From positions 515,740,852 to 515,804,851 of the forward strand of contig NC_053390.1 in assembly GCF_905171765.1 (NCBI RefSeq): a stretch of DNA of 64,000 bases, in the 5' to 3' direction. Positions within the stretch are counted from its first letter, which is position 1; the number at the start of each line of letters is the position of its first letter. This DNA is from Bufo bufo. Lineage: Eukaryota > Chordata > Amphibia > Anura > Bufonidae. Below, piece by piece: positions 12,544 through 22,739 of this stretch. The translations under genes and the position numbers were made by a program. The notes beneath the pieces were generated by a model. The model made no database searches. It saw only the letters and a program-made list of their open reading frames with translations, and had not been told where the DNA came from.

Positions 12544-12545
12544 AT

Positions 12546-12779
12546 TTACTATAACTCATTTAATAAAGATAGCATTATTTTAAATAAATGCAAAAAATAA
12601 CAAGGAAATAGTTTTTCTTACCCTTCAAAAAATAAATATATATTAACCAATAAGTCCCACTTACCCCATAAAATGTAAATTGCATCTCATTCTGCAAAAA
12701 AATAAATTGTGGATCTTGAAATGCATCAACATAAAAAAAAATATAATTTTTTTTTTTTAAATAAATATGCTATTCCCTT
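12546..12779. other. AT-rich spacer, no feature seen
   Basis: The sequence is AT-rich with A/T runs and lies between the truncated 5' end of the LINE and the next MITE. No gene or recognisable repeat was found. Confidence 0.5.
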
Positions 12780-13255
12780 ACGTCCCACCAGCAGCACAGA
12801 TGGGGTTAACCACCCCTGTAGACTGGTAGGACCGGCGGAATTATTAATGTGCCCAAGTACCCGGAAGTGACGTCCGACGCCATTACGACATCACGTCTGG
12901 AAGATGGCGGCGCCCATCGGCCGTGGAAAACCGGACCAAGGATGCTGCCGAGAGGAGCAAAATAAGGTGCGATAGCACGGTGCCAACAGCCAGTAAGCTG
13001 CCGGAACTGAAGACCAAAGGACCAGCGCCTGAAAAGAAAGAGAGATCCCCGAAAAAAAAGGAGGGGATTACCGCCAGTCCACCTGTCCGGGAGGACAGAA
13101 AAAAAACACAGTGGGCTGGGGGTGGTTCCCTCCTTTATAGCGGGTATTTAATTGTTTAATTGTATGATTTAATTGGGCTCATTATTAATTCCGCCGGTCC
13201 TACCAGTCCACGGGGGGTGGTTAACCCCATCTGTGCTGCTGTTAGGATTAAGGGA
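12780..13255. mobile_element. Palindromic MITE with about 75-bp inverted ends
   Basis: The left arm (CAGCAGCACAGATGGGG, TTAACCACCCC, GGTAGGACCGGCGGAATTA) is repeated in inverse orientation at 13180-13255. The middle is GC-rich and contains AAGATGGCGGCG. I could not settle the target duplication, so the superfamily is open. A 78-codon open frame inside has no recognisable domain and is probably fortuitous. Confidence 0.7.
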
Positions 13256-13521
13256 TAACAAATTATCGTTAGAAATTAACAATTATTGTGCAAAAACTAA
13301 TAAAACCCATAGCTGAAAAGTAACATGGTAGTTATGCTGCACGGTGAACGTTGTATATTTAAAATGCAAAAAACAATGGCAGACTTGCTTTTTTTCCCAT
13401 TACCACCCAAAAAAGTTCTTAAAGGTAAATCAATGTTATGTATTCCAAAATGGTGTAACTACAAAATAAAAATGGTCCGTAAAAAAGAGGAGCTTGACAA
13501 AAAATATTAACAAGTTATGAC
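13256..13521. other. Unassigned flank before hAT-B
   Basis: AT-rich sequence with no recognised gene. It continues on the far side of hAT-B (from 22373) after the shared GTTATGAC and was one continuous stretch before that insertion. Confidence 0.5.
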
Positions 13522-14029
13522 TAGAGTTGAGCGGACACCTGGATGTTAGGGTTTGTCAGGTTCGGCCGAACTTGAAAAAAAAGTTTGGGTTCGGGACCCG
13601 AACTTGACCCGAACTCGACCCCAAACCCGAACCCCATTGAAGTCAATGGGGACCCGAACTTTTGGGCACTAAAATGGCTCTAAAAGAGTCCTGGAAAGGG
13701 CTAGAGGGCTGCAAAAGGCATCAAAATGTTCTTAAGAGCATGACAGCTGTTCTGCAAACAAATGTGGATAGGGAAATGACTTAAAATATCGTAAAATACA
13801 GAAAAATTAAAAATAACAATCTGGATCTAGGAGTAGCAGGAGGAGGCGGTGGATGGGTGTATGTGGCGGTGTAGGTTGACGTGGCGGTGTAGGTGAAAGC
13901 GGCGGTGAAGGAGGAATAGGTAGCCAACACTGATTTGTGTTATTTTTTATTTTTAAATTGGGGTATCCCCTAAAATATTGGGACATATAACAAAATAAAA
14001 ACTAAGAATAAGTGCACTTGAGTACAAGA

Positions 14030-14420
14030 ATGGATGGTTGAGGCTGGTATAAATGTCTATTCTGCACAAGGTTCGGACCAGTCCTGTGGAATTCATGTTT
14101 GGTTCATTTTAATAAACGTAAGCTTGTCCACATTGGCTGCGGCCTGTGATAATGCTCTCTGCCATACTAAACATACGTTCACACTATACACTGGCTGCAG
14201 GGCAAGTCAGCACCTCCAAGGCTGACAAAGCTTTTCCACATTTTGGCCATGCTAACCCTGCCTTCTCAGGTGCTGGTGGTGCCCCAGCTGCGTTGGCGAC
14301 CTCTTCCTCCTCCTCTGCCTTCGCCTTGTGCTTCCACTGTGCCCCCGCTGTCAGGTGGGAATGCTATCATCAGCGTGCACTTGTAGTCGCACATCTTCCG
14401 ATCAGTAACAGATGTTTTCA
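14030..14420 (-). pseudogene. Degenerate second copy of the hAT-B transposase 3' end
   Basis: 14030-14220 matches the C-terminal coding region at 15293-15500. It then jumps directly to sequence matching 18100-18300, so the intervening coding region is missing. Non-coding sequence around it (13671-13790) is likewise duplicated at 14976-15100. It is too damaged to encode anything. It may come from an internal duplication or from fusion of two elements. Confidence 0.7.
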
Positions 14421-14439
14421 CTAAATTTAGTTCCCTGTC

Positions 14440-14930
14440 AGCAATGCAGAGCAGGGATTCATTCACGGCAAAAGGGGGTTCATGTCACCCAGCAATAGAA
14501 CAGAGGATTTTGAGAGATTTAGGCCCCTGTCACCCAGGTACAGCAGGGGTTAATTCACGGCAAAAGGGGGTTCATGTCACCCAACAATACAACAGAGGAT
14601 TTTGAGAGATTTAGGCCCCTGTCAGCAATGCAGAGCAGGGGTTCATTCACGTCAAAAGGGGGTTCATGTCACCCAGCAATACAACAGAGGATTTTGAGAG
14701 ATTTAGGCCCCTGTCAGCAATGCACAGCAGGGGTTCATTCACGGCAAAAGAGGGTTCATGTCACCCAGCAATAGAAAAGAGGATTTTGAGAGATTTAGGC
14801 CCCTGTCAGCAATGCAGAGCAGGGGTTCATTCACGGTAAAAGGGGGTTCATGTCACCCAGCAATACAACAGGATTTTGAGAGATTTAGGCCCCTGTCACC
14901 CAGGCACAGCAGGGGTTTGTATACGCTAAA
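14440..14930. repeat. 93-bp tandem array in hAT-B
   Basis: About five direct copies. TTTAGGCCCCTGTCA recurs near 14518, 14609, 14704, 14797 and 14887. The unit shares TTCATGTCACCCA, GGAACAG-like and ATTTAGGCCCC blocks, in the same order, with the 143-bp unit of hAT-A, so both arrays probably descend from one ancestral unit. Confidence 0.88.
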
Positions 14931-16461
14931 AATGGTAAAATGTCACACAAAAATTGGCTTTTTTATTTTAAATTAAAATGGCTCTAAAATAGTCCTTGAA
15001 AAGGCTAGAGGGATGTAAAAGGCAGTAAAATGTGCTTAAGAGCATGGCAACTGCTCTGCAAACAAATGTGGATAGGGAAATAACTTAAAATGAAATAAAA
15101 TAACTAAAAATGACAAATTATTAACCTGCAACTCAGAGAAGGAGGTGGATATGGAGTCGGAGGTTGAGGAGGCGGTGAATGTGGTTCTGTTGGTGGAGGC
15201 AGCAATGGAGGAGGAGGAGGTAGCCAAAAATGTTGGGACAAATTAAAAAAAAAAGAAAACAAAGAATCATTGCACTTGACTTGAGTACAAGAATGTATGT
15301 TTGATGGTAGTATAAATGTCTATTCTGCACAAGGTACAGACAAGTCTTGTGGGATCCAAGCCTGGTTTATTTTAATGAACGTGAGCTTGTCCACGTTGGC
15401 TGTGGACAGGCGGCTGCGTCTGTCTGTAATGACGCCTCCTGCCGTGCTAAATACATGTTCAGAGAGTACACTGGCTGCAGGGCAGGCCAGCACCTCCAAG
15501 GCATACAGGACAAGCTCTGGCCATGTGGACAATTTGGAGACCCAGAAGTTGAATGGGGCAGAACCATCAGTCAGTACGTGTAGTCGTGTGCACAGGTACT
15601 GTTCCACCATGTTGTTCAAATGCTGCCTCCTGCTAATGTAAGAGGCAGCCCTGAATCAACCAGCAGCATTTCCAGCACTTATATCTATGCAGACTGTCAT
15701 GTTTCCCTCCGGCCACCAGAGGCCACTGTGACTAAACAGGAACCTGAGTTGAGCTGGCCAGAGGCTAAGAAAGAGTTAAGAAGATTTTCCCGGGCTGTTC
15801 CAGAAGTTTCTGGGGGCCTTGCTGAGATAACAGGGAGAGATGGACTGCTGAGAGATAACAGTAAAAGACTGTAGCAGCAGGAGGCTATATTAGCTGAGAT
15901 TTTCCTGACAGCTGTAGAGCTGCACACAGAGGACTTCACTGTGTGTTCCAGAGGAGTGGGACTGTGTGTTAGAGACCAGTACAAGCCGGATCCTTCCTGC
16001 CAGGGCTGAAACTAGGTGGAGATCTGCATCTGTTGTGACCAGAGAAAGACAGCCAAGCAGGCGACCGGACCTGGATCCAGACTGCATCTTATTGTACCCA
16101 GGAGAATCTGCAGAACTGTGAGTGGCACCGGTGATTTCCTGTGATAGGTTATAGAGTCAGGGACTTAGTCAGTGCGCTGTAGAAGCGTCCCCTGGGTAGC
16201 AGGGCTAGATAGGAAATTGGTAGTGAGAGTAGCCTGCAAGCTGACTGCTTACTGTTTAGCTCATTCTGTGTACAGGGAGTGCAGAATTATTAGGCAAGTT
16301 GTATTTTTGAGGATTAATTTTATTATTGAACAACAACCATGTTCTCAATGAACCCAAAAAACTCATTAATATCAAAGCTGAATATTTTTGGAAGTAGTTT
16401 TTAGTTTGTTTTTAGTTTTAGCTATTTTAGGGGGATATCTGTGTGTGCAGGTGACTATTAC

Positions 16462-16484
16462 TGTGCATAATTATTAGGCAACTT
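16462..16484 (+). promoter_or_regulatory. Inner left transposase-binding repeat of the DD37E element
   Basis: TGTGCATAATTATTAGGCAA repeats the core of the outer terminal sequence and is mirrored at 17629-17650. This is the IR/DR arrangement seen in several Tc1 elements. Binding is inferred. Confidence 0.6.
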
Positions 16485-16600
16485 AACAAAAAACAAATAT
16501 ATACCCATTTCAATTATTTATTTTTACCAGTGAAACCAATATAACATCTCAACATTCACAAATATACATTTCTGACATTCAAAAACAAAACAAAAACAAA

Positions 16601-17611
16601 TCAGTGACCAATATAGCCACCTTTCTTTGCAAGGACACTCAAAAGCCTGCCATCCATGGATTCTGTCAGTGTTTTGATCTGTTCACCATCAACATTGCGT
16701 GCAGCAGCAACCACAGCCTCCCAGACACTGTTCAGAGAGGTGTACTGTTTTCCCTCCTTGTAAATCTCACATTTGATGATGGACCACAGGTTCTCAATGG
16801 GGTTCAGATCAGGTGAACAAGGAGGCCATGTCATTAGATTTTCTTCTTTTATACCCTTTCTTGCCAGCCACGCTGTGGAGTACTTGGACGCGTGTGATGG
16901 AGCATTGTCCTGCATGAAAATCATGTTTTTCTTGAAGGATGCAGACTTCTTCCTGTACCACTGCTTGAAGAAGGTGTCTTCCAGAAACTGGCAGTAGGAC
17001 TGGGAGTTGAGCTTGACTCCATCCTCAACCCGAAAAGGCCCCACAAGCTCATCTTTGATGATACCAGCCCAAACCAGTACTCCACCTTGCTGGCGTCTGA
17101 GTCGGACTGGAGCTCTCTGCCCTTTACCAATCCAGCCACGGGCCCATCGATCTGGCCCATCAAGACTCACTCTCATTTCATCAGTCCATAAAACCTTAGA
17201 AAAATCAGTCTTGAGATATTTCTTGGCCCAGTCTTGACGTTTCAGCTTGTGTGTCTTGTTCAGTGGTGGTCGTCTTTCAGCCTTTCTTACCTTGGCCATG
17301 TCTCTGAGTATTGCACACCTTGTGCTTTTGGGCACTCCAGTGATGTTGCAGCTCTGAAATATGGCCAAACTGGTGGCAAGTGGCATCTTGGCAGCTGCAC
17401 GCTTGACTTTTCTCAGTTCATGGGCAGTTATTTTGCGCCTTGGTTTTTCCACACGCTTCTTGCGACCCTGTTGACTATTTTGAATGAAACGCTTGATTGT
17501 TCGATGATCACGCTTCAGAAGCTTTGCAATTTTAAGAGTGCTGCATGCCTCTGCAAGATATCTCACTATTTTTGACTTTTCTGAGCCTGTCAAGTCCTTC
17601 TTTTGACCCAT
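16601..17611 (-). CDS. Tc1/mariner transposase, DD37E, intact
   Basis: A 336-aa cut-and-paste transposase acting in the nucleus on the element's own ends and inserting at TA. Residues 1-110 form the paired-like helix-turn-helix DNA-binding region, with a basic patch GRKKRVEKPRRK at 49-60. The catalytic acids are visible: D144 in WTDE, D235 in QDNAPSH and E273 in SPDLNPIENLW. There are 37 residues between the second and third, so this is DD37E rather than the DD34E of ordinary Tc1 elements in this window. The frame is full length with no stop or frameshift, and the start is the first Met after a short leader. With both termini present, it could be an autonomous copy. Expression is not testable from sequence. 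Confidence 0.95.
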   Translation of the reverse strand: MGQKKDLTGSEKSKIVRYLAEACSTLKIAKLLKRDHRTIKRFIQNSQQGRKKRVEKPRRKITAHELRKVKRAAAKMPLATSLAIFQSCNITGVPKSTRCAILRDMAKVRKAERRPPLNKTHKLKRQDWAKKYLKTDFSKVLWTDEMRVSLDGPDRWARGWIGKGQRAPVRLRRQQGGVLVWAGIIKDELVGPFRVEDGVKLNSQSYCQFLEDTFFKQWYRKKSASFKKNMIFMQDNAPSHASKYSTAWLARKGIKEENLMTWPPCSPDLNPIENLWSIIKCEIYKEGKQYTSLNSVWEAVVAAARNVDGEQIKTLTESMDGRLLSVLAKKGGYIGH

Positions 17612-17628
17612 TTTGCCAAAGGAAAGGA

Positions 17629-17650
17629 AGTTGCCTAATAATTATGCACA
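17629..17650 (-). promoter_or_regulatory. Inner right transposase-binding repeat of the DD37E element
   Basis: Inverted copy of the inner left repeat (TTGCCTAATAATTATGCACA), 180 bp from the right end, just upstream of the transposase start. It may double as part of the promoter. Confidence 0.6.
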
Positions 17651-17967
17651 CCTAATATAGGGTGTTGATGTCATTAGACCACACCCCTTCTCATTACAGA
17701 GATGCACATCACCTAATATGCTTAATTGGTAATAGGCTTTCTAGCCTATACAGCTTGGAGTAAGACAACATGCATAAAGAGGATGATGTGGTCAAAATAC
17801 TCATTTGCCTAATAATTCTGCACTCCCTGTATATGCAAAACTTCATTGCCATTGTTGTTGATTTATGTTCACCTGTTAATACCATTCCTGTCTTTGACCC
17901 ATTGTGCCTCTGGTGCGGTGGTACTGTATTGTTACTCAGGTTTTCCGGCAGTTTCATTTTGCTTCTT

Positions 17968-17973
17968 AATAAA
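17968..17973 (+). promoter_or_regulatory. Polyadenylation signal of the solo LTR
   Basis: AATAAA lies 82 bp before the LTR 3' end, where an R-region signal is expected. Inferred from position only. Confidence 0.5.
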
Positions 17974-20900
17974 GCCGGTTTTTGCTTCAGTCTCCTTGTC
18001 CACTGTACTGTACTTGAATCCTGCTTTGCGGTCTCTCCCTCCTCTGACCGGTACACTAACACGCTCCATATCAGCAGTTGGGGCCGGTTGTTGCGGCGAG
18101 GTGACAAAGCTTTTCCACATGTCGGCCATGCTAACCCTGCCTTCTGAGGTGCTGGCGCTAACACAGCTGTGTTGGCGACCTCTTCCTCCTCCCCTGCCTT
18201 CGCCTTGTGCTTCCACTTGTCCCCCGGCATCAGTCGGAAATGCTCTCAGGAGCGCGTCTACCAGCGTGCGCCTGTAGTCGCGCATCTTCCGATCACGCTC
18301 CAGTGAGGGAATTAAGGATGGCCACCCAGTAGTCAGCACACGTTAAAATGTGGGCAACTCTGCAGTCATTGCGCAGGCACTGCAGCATGTAGTCGCTCAT
18401 GTGTGCCAGACTGCCCAGAGGTAAGGACAAGCTGTCCTCTGTGGGAGGCTTATTGTCTGCGTCCTCCGTATCCCCCCAGCCACGCACCAGTGATGGGCCC
18501 GAGCTGCGTTGGATGCCACCCCGCTGTGAACATGCCTTATCCCCATCCTCCTCCTCATCCTCCAGTAGTGGGCCCTGGCTTGCCAAATTTGTACCTGGCC
18601 TCTGCTGTTGCAAAAATCCTCTTTCTGAGCCACTTCTAAAAGACTGGCCTGAAAGTGTTATAGATGACCCCTCTTCCTCCTCCTCATCCTGGGCCACATC
18701 CTCTTCCATCATCGCCCTAAGTGTTTTCTCAAGGAGACATAGAAGTGTTATTGTAACGCTGATAATGGCGTCATCGCCACTGGCTATGTTGGTGGAGTAC
18801 TCGAAACAGCGCAACAGGGCACACAGGTCTCGCATGGAGGACCAGTCATTGGTGGTGAAGTGGTGCTGTTCCGCAGTGCGACTCACCCGTGCGTGCTGCA
18901 GCTGAAACTCCACTTTGGCCTGCTGCTGCTCGCACAGTCTCTTCAGCATGTGCAAGGTGGAGTTCCACCTGGTGGGCACGTCGCATATGAGGCGGTGAGC
19001 GGGAAGGCCGAAGTTACGCTGTAGAGCAGACAGGCGAGCGGTGGCAGGATGAGAACGCCAGAAGCGCGCACAGATGCGCTGCACTTTATGCAGCAGCTCT
19101 GACATGTCGGGGTAGTTGTGAATGAATTTCTGCAGTACCAAATTCAGCACATGCGCCAGGCAAGGGATGTGCGTCAAACCGGCTAGTCCCAGAGCTGCAA
19201 CGAGATTTCGCCCATTATCGCACACCACCAGGCCGGGCTTGAGGCTCACTGGCAGCAACCACTCATCGGTCTGTTGTTCTATACCCCGCCACAACTCCTG
19301 CGCGGTGTGGGGCCTGTACCCCAAACACATCAGTTTCAGAACGGCTTGCTGACGTTTACCGCCGGCTGTGCTGAAGTTGGTGGTGAAGGTCTGTCGCTGA
19401 CCGGATGAGGAGGTGGTAGAATTGGAGGAGGAAGCCGAGTAGGAAGAGGAGGCAACAGGAGGCAAAGAATGATGCCCTGCGATCCTTGGCGGCGGAACGA
19501 CGTGCGCCAAAAAGCTCTCCGCCTGGGGCCCAGCCGCCACTACATTTACTCAGTGTGCAGTTAGGGAGATATAGCGTCCCTGGCCATGCTTACTGGTCCA
19601 CGTATCTGTGGTTAGTTGGACCTTGCCACAGATGGTGTTGTGCAGTGCACACTTGATTTTTTCTGATACTTGGTTGTGCAGGGAGGGCACGGCTCTCCTG
19701 GAGAAGTAGTGGCGGCTGGGAACGACGTACTGTGGGACAGCAAGCGACATGAGCTGTTTGAAGCTGTCCGTATCCACCAGCCTGAATGACAGCATTTCAA
19801 AGGCCAGTAGTTTAGAAATGCTGGCATTCAGGGCCAGGGATCGAGGGTGGCTAGGTGGGAATTTACACTTTCTCTCAAAGGTTTGTGAGATGGAGAGCTG
19901 AACGCCTCCGTGTGACATGGTGGAAATGCTTGGTGATGGAGGTGGTGTTGTTTGTGGCAAATCCTCTGTTTGCTGTGCGGCAGGTGCCAACGTTCCTCCA
20001 GAGGTGGAGGAAGAGGCAGAGGCAGCAGCAAAAGAGGGAGCAGGAGGGGCCCTTTCTTGTTTTTGAAGGTGCTTTCTCCACTGCAGTCCGTGTCTCACAT
20101 GTAGATGCCTGGTCATGCAGGTTGTGCTAAGGTTCAGAACGTTAATGCCTCACTTCAGGCTCTGATGGCTCAGCGTGCAAACCACTCGGGTCTTGTCGTC
20201 AGCACATTGTGTGAAGAAGTGCCATGCCAGGGAACTCCTTGAAGCTGCCTTTGGTGTGCTCGGTCCCTGTTGACGGTGGCCAGTAGCAGGCAAACTGTTT
20301 TGGCGACGGCTGCTCTGCTTTTGCACCCTGCTCCCGCTTTTGCTACGCTGTAGGCTCGGTCACACCATTGCCTTTTCCTCTGAACTCTGAAAGTCAGTGG
20401 CACGACCTTCATTCCATGTGGGATCTAGGACCTCATCGTCCCCTGCATCGTCTTCCTCCCTGACCTCCTTTTCGGTCTGCACACTGCAGAAAGACGCAGC
20501 AGTTGGCACCTGTGTTTCGTCATCATCAGAGACGTGCTGAGGTGGTATTCCCATGTCCTCATCAGGAAACATAAGTGGTTGTGCATTCTATGTGTTCCAC
20601 CCCTGGGGAAGGGCTAGGTGGATACCCTTTGGAAACCCTGCCAGCAGAGTCTTCAAACAGCATAAGATACTGCTGCATGACTTGAGGCTCAGACAGGTTC
20701 CCCGATATGCACGGGGGTGATGTGACAGACTGATGGGCATGGGTTTCAGGCGCCACCTGTGCGCTTTCTGCAGAAGACTGGGTGGGAGATAATGTGAACG
20801 TGCTGAATCCACTGTCGGCCACCCAATTGACTAGTGCCTGTACTTGCTCAGGCCTTACCATCCTTAGAATGGCATTAGGCCCGACCAAATATTGCTGTAG

Positions 20901-21139
20901 ATTCTGGCGGCTACTGGGACCTGAGGTAGTAGGTTCAGTAGGACGTGTAGCTGTGGCAGAACGGCAATGTCCTCTCCCTGCACCAGAGGCTCCACCAACA
21001 CCACGACCATGACCGCGTCCCTTATTAGATTTTTGCCTCATAGTTAGCTTTCACAAAGCAAAGTAAAAAGTGGTTAAGTATGTTAAAAATAATTAACCAC
21101 CAATATAAACCCTGATGAAGGGTATTGCACTCTATTTTT

Positions 21140-21830
21140 TTTTGTAAAACTCTACATGACAGCGGTATTTGTGGCCTAAACGTGACACTCACTTATGCAT
21201 GTTTTATCCCAGATGTGCAGTATATCAGAGGGTTTTTTCACCCCAGTAACCAAAAAGCCGTATTTCTGGCCTAAATGTGACAGTCACTGATTCTTGTCTA
21301 ATCCCAGATGTGCAGTATATTAGAGGCTTTTTTCACCCCAGTAACCAAAAAGCCGTATTTCTGGCCTAAATGTGACAGTCACTTATGCACGTGTAATCCC
21401 AGATGTGCAGTATATGAGAGGCTTTTTTCACCCCAGTATGCCAAAGCTGTATTTATGGCCTAAATGTGACAGTCACTTATGCACGTGTAATCCCAGATGT
21501 GCAGTATATTAGAGTTTTTTTTTCACCCTAACCAAAAAGCTGTATTTCTGTCCTCAATGTGACAGTCACTTATGCTTGTCTAATCCCAGATGTGCAGTAT
21601 ATTAGAGGGTTTTTTCACCCTAACCAAAAATCTGTATTTCTGTCCTAAATGTGACAGTGATTTATGCACGTGTAATCCCAGTGTGCAGTATATTAGAGGG
21701 TTTTTTCACCCTAACCAAAAAGCTATATTTCTGTCCTAAATGTGATAGTCACTTATGCTTGTCTAATCCCAGATGTGCAGTATATTAGAGGATTTTTTCA
21801 CCCCAGTATGCGAAAGCTGTATTTCTGGAC
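21140..21830. repeat. 94-bp tandem array at the transposase-5' side of hAT-B
   Basis: About seven direct copies. AGATGTGCAGTATAT recurs near 21211, 21306, 21400, 21495 and 21589, then near 21678 and 21772. It occupies the position of the 296-bp and 75-bp arrays of hAT-A but is not obviously the same sequence. Confidence 0.88.
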
Positions 21831-22372
21831 TTGCAGATAGCCTATGCTGGTGCACTATCGTTGCATAAAATGGCTGCCGATCATGTATTGATATTGACTA
21901 ACAGAAGAAAAAAAAGTTTGTTTTCAGCAGTAGTTGGCTCAGGGCAGGCTTAAAAAAATTGTGCCCTGCACCCACAAAACACTTTTTTTGTAGATCACTG
22001 AGTACATAAACCAGTTCTTGATAATATTTCTCCCTGATCTCTCCCTCACAGCAGCTGCAGCCTCTCCCTACACTAATCCGAGCAAAGTGACGGGCGGCGC
22101 TACGTGACTCCAGCTTGAATAGAGGCTGGGTCACATGCTGCAGTTGGCCAATCACAGCGATGCCAATAGTAGGCATGGCTTTGATGGCCTTTTGGGGAAA
22201 GTAGTATGACGCTTGTTGATTGGCTGCTTTGCAGCCTTTCAAAAAGCACCCTAAAAATCGCCGAACACCGAACCCGAACTTTTACGTAAATGTTCGGGTT
22301 CGGGTCCGGGTGCCGAAAACCCTAAAGTTCGGTACGAACCCAAACTTTACAGTTCGGGTTCGCTCAACTCTA

Positions 22373-22735
22373 GTTATGACCAGAAAAAAAAGCAAAAACA
22401 TTAAAATTGATTATTATCCTTAAAAGGGTTCTCCTGTTTCATGAAATGATGACATATCCTCAGTTTATATCAGCTTACACAATGTGCTTGTGGTCATATT
22501 TTCCATTTCCTGTCTATATTTGTTGTTTGGCAGAAATGTAGGTCAGATGGATTCTGGCATAGAGGTTGTTGGTCTATTTGAAGTAACACGGCAAATGCGC
22601 ACATGGATTCTACAAAAGACAGGACACAGTGTAATATTCATAGAAATAAGAACAAGTTCTTCTGTTCCTGATTTACTTTCAACTGTTTGCTCATATACAT
22701 AAATATATTTTCTGTTTTACCGCATCAACACATAA
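22373..22735. other. Unassigned flank after hAT-B
   Basis: AT-rich single-copy-looking sequence. A 72-codon plus-strand frame (22484-22702) starts in a hydrophobic stretch but shows no recognisable domain. I do not call it a gene. Confidence 0.45.
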
Positions 22736-22739
22736 TTAA

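Larger units (their letters stand above)
1..12545 (-). mobile_element. L1-like LINE, 5'-truncated, split by two later insertions
   Basis: Three minus-strand blocks (12545-10882, 9717-9342, 950-1) form one LINE ORF2 region: reverse transcriptase, then C-terminal linker, then a zinc knuckle. The gaps are filled by a TTAA-flanked MITE (9718-10881) and hAT-A (951-9341). Removing each insert with one copy of its target duplication (TTAA; TCTCTATG) restores the reading frame exactly at both junctions, so the LINE was there first. The 5' end stops near 12545, without the endonuclease or ORF1. No poly-A tail is visible before the window edge. The clade (L1 or its Tx1 relatives) is judged from motifs only. 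Confidence 0.85.
16273..17829 (-). mobile_element. Complete Tc1/mariner element, DD37E type, 1557 bp
   Basis: It is flanked by TA (16271-16272 and 17830-17831). The outer 25 bp of the two ends are identical inverted copies beginning CAGGGAGTGCAGAATTATTA. A second inverted pair containing AATTATTAGGCAACTT lies further in, giving two likely transposase sites per end. The only gene is the intact minus-strand transposase. It interrupts the LTR nested in hAT-B, so it is the youngest of the three. Confidence 0.95.
15637..18055 (+). mobile_element. Solo LTR in hAT-B, interrupted by a Tc1 element
   Basis: The insert begins TGTAAGAGG, ends GGTACA and is flanked by CTAA at 15633-15636 and 18056-18059: TG...CA ends with a 4-bp duplication. 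Without the Tc1 element and its duplicated TA it is 860 bp. A plus-strand AATAAA near the 3' end suggests the orientation. There is no internal region, so it is the product of LTR-LTR recombination. The parent family (endogenous retrovirus or Ty3-type) cannot be told from the LTR alone. Confidence 0.82.
15320..21041 (-). pseudogene. hAT transposase with BED zinc finger (hAT-B copy, inactivated and split)
   Basis: The start ATG is at 21039-21041, with a basic Gly/Arg-rich N-terminus. The BED finger lies near 20070-20240, the catalytic region near 19560-18900, the acidic insert near 18530-18720, and the C-terminal dimerisation region at 15380-15550 on the far side of the inserted LTR. The native C-terminus and stop (15320) survive, unlike in hAT-A. 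Damage includes an 8-nt deletion near 20585 between GCAC repeats (frameshift), stops at 20360-20362, 20150-20152 (CGA to TGA) and 19550-19552 (TGG to TGA), a deletion of about 35 nt near 18310, and the solo LTR at 15637-18055. It cannot make protein but is a useful comparator for repairing the alignment of hAT-A. Confidence 0.9.
13522..22372 (-). mobile_element. hAT-B: relative of hAT-A, with LTR and Tc1 nested inside
   Basis: Inverted ends TAGAGTTGAGCG and CGCTCAACTCTA are flanked by an exact 8-bp duplication, GTTATGAC, at 13514-13521 and 22373-22380. It shares subterminal motifs, transposase and orientation with hAT-A. It spans 8851 bp, of which 2419 bp are a solo LTR that contains a Tc1 element. 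It also carries a degenerate second copy of the transposase 3' end (14030-14420) and two tandem arrays. Confidence 0.92.

Noticed and set aside
12923..13159. 78-codon frame in the palindromic MITE
   Set aside because: It lies in the MITE interior, is Lys/Glu-rich by composition and has no family resemblance.
22484..22702. 72-codon frame with hydrophobic start
   Set aside because: No domain, no neighbouring exon signals and a length expected by chance in AT-rich DNA.
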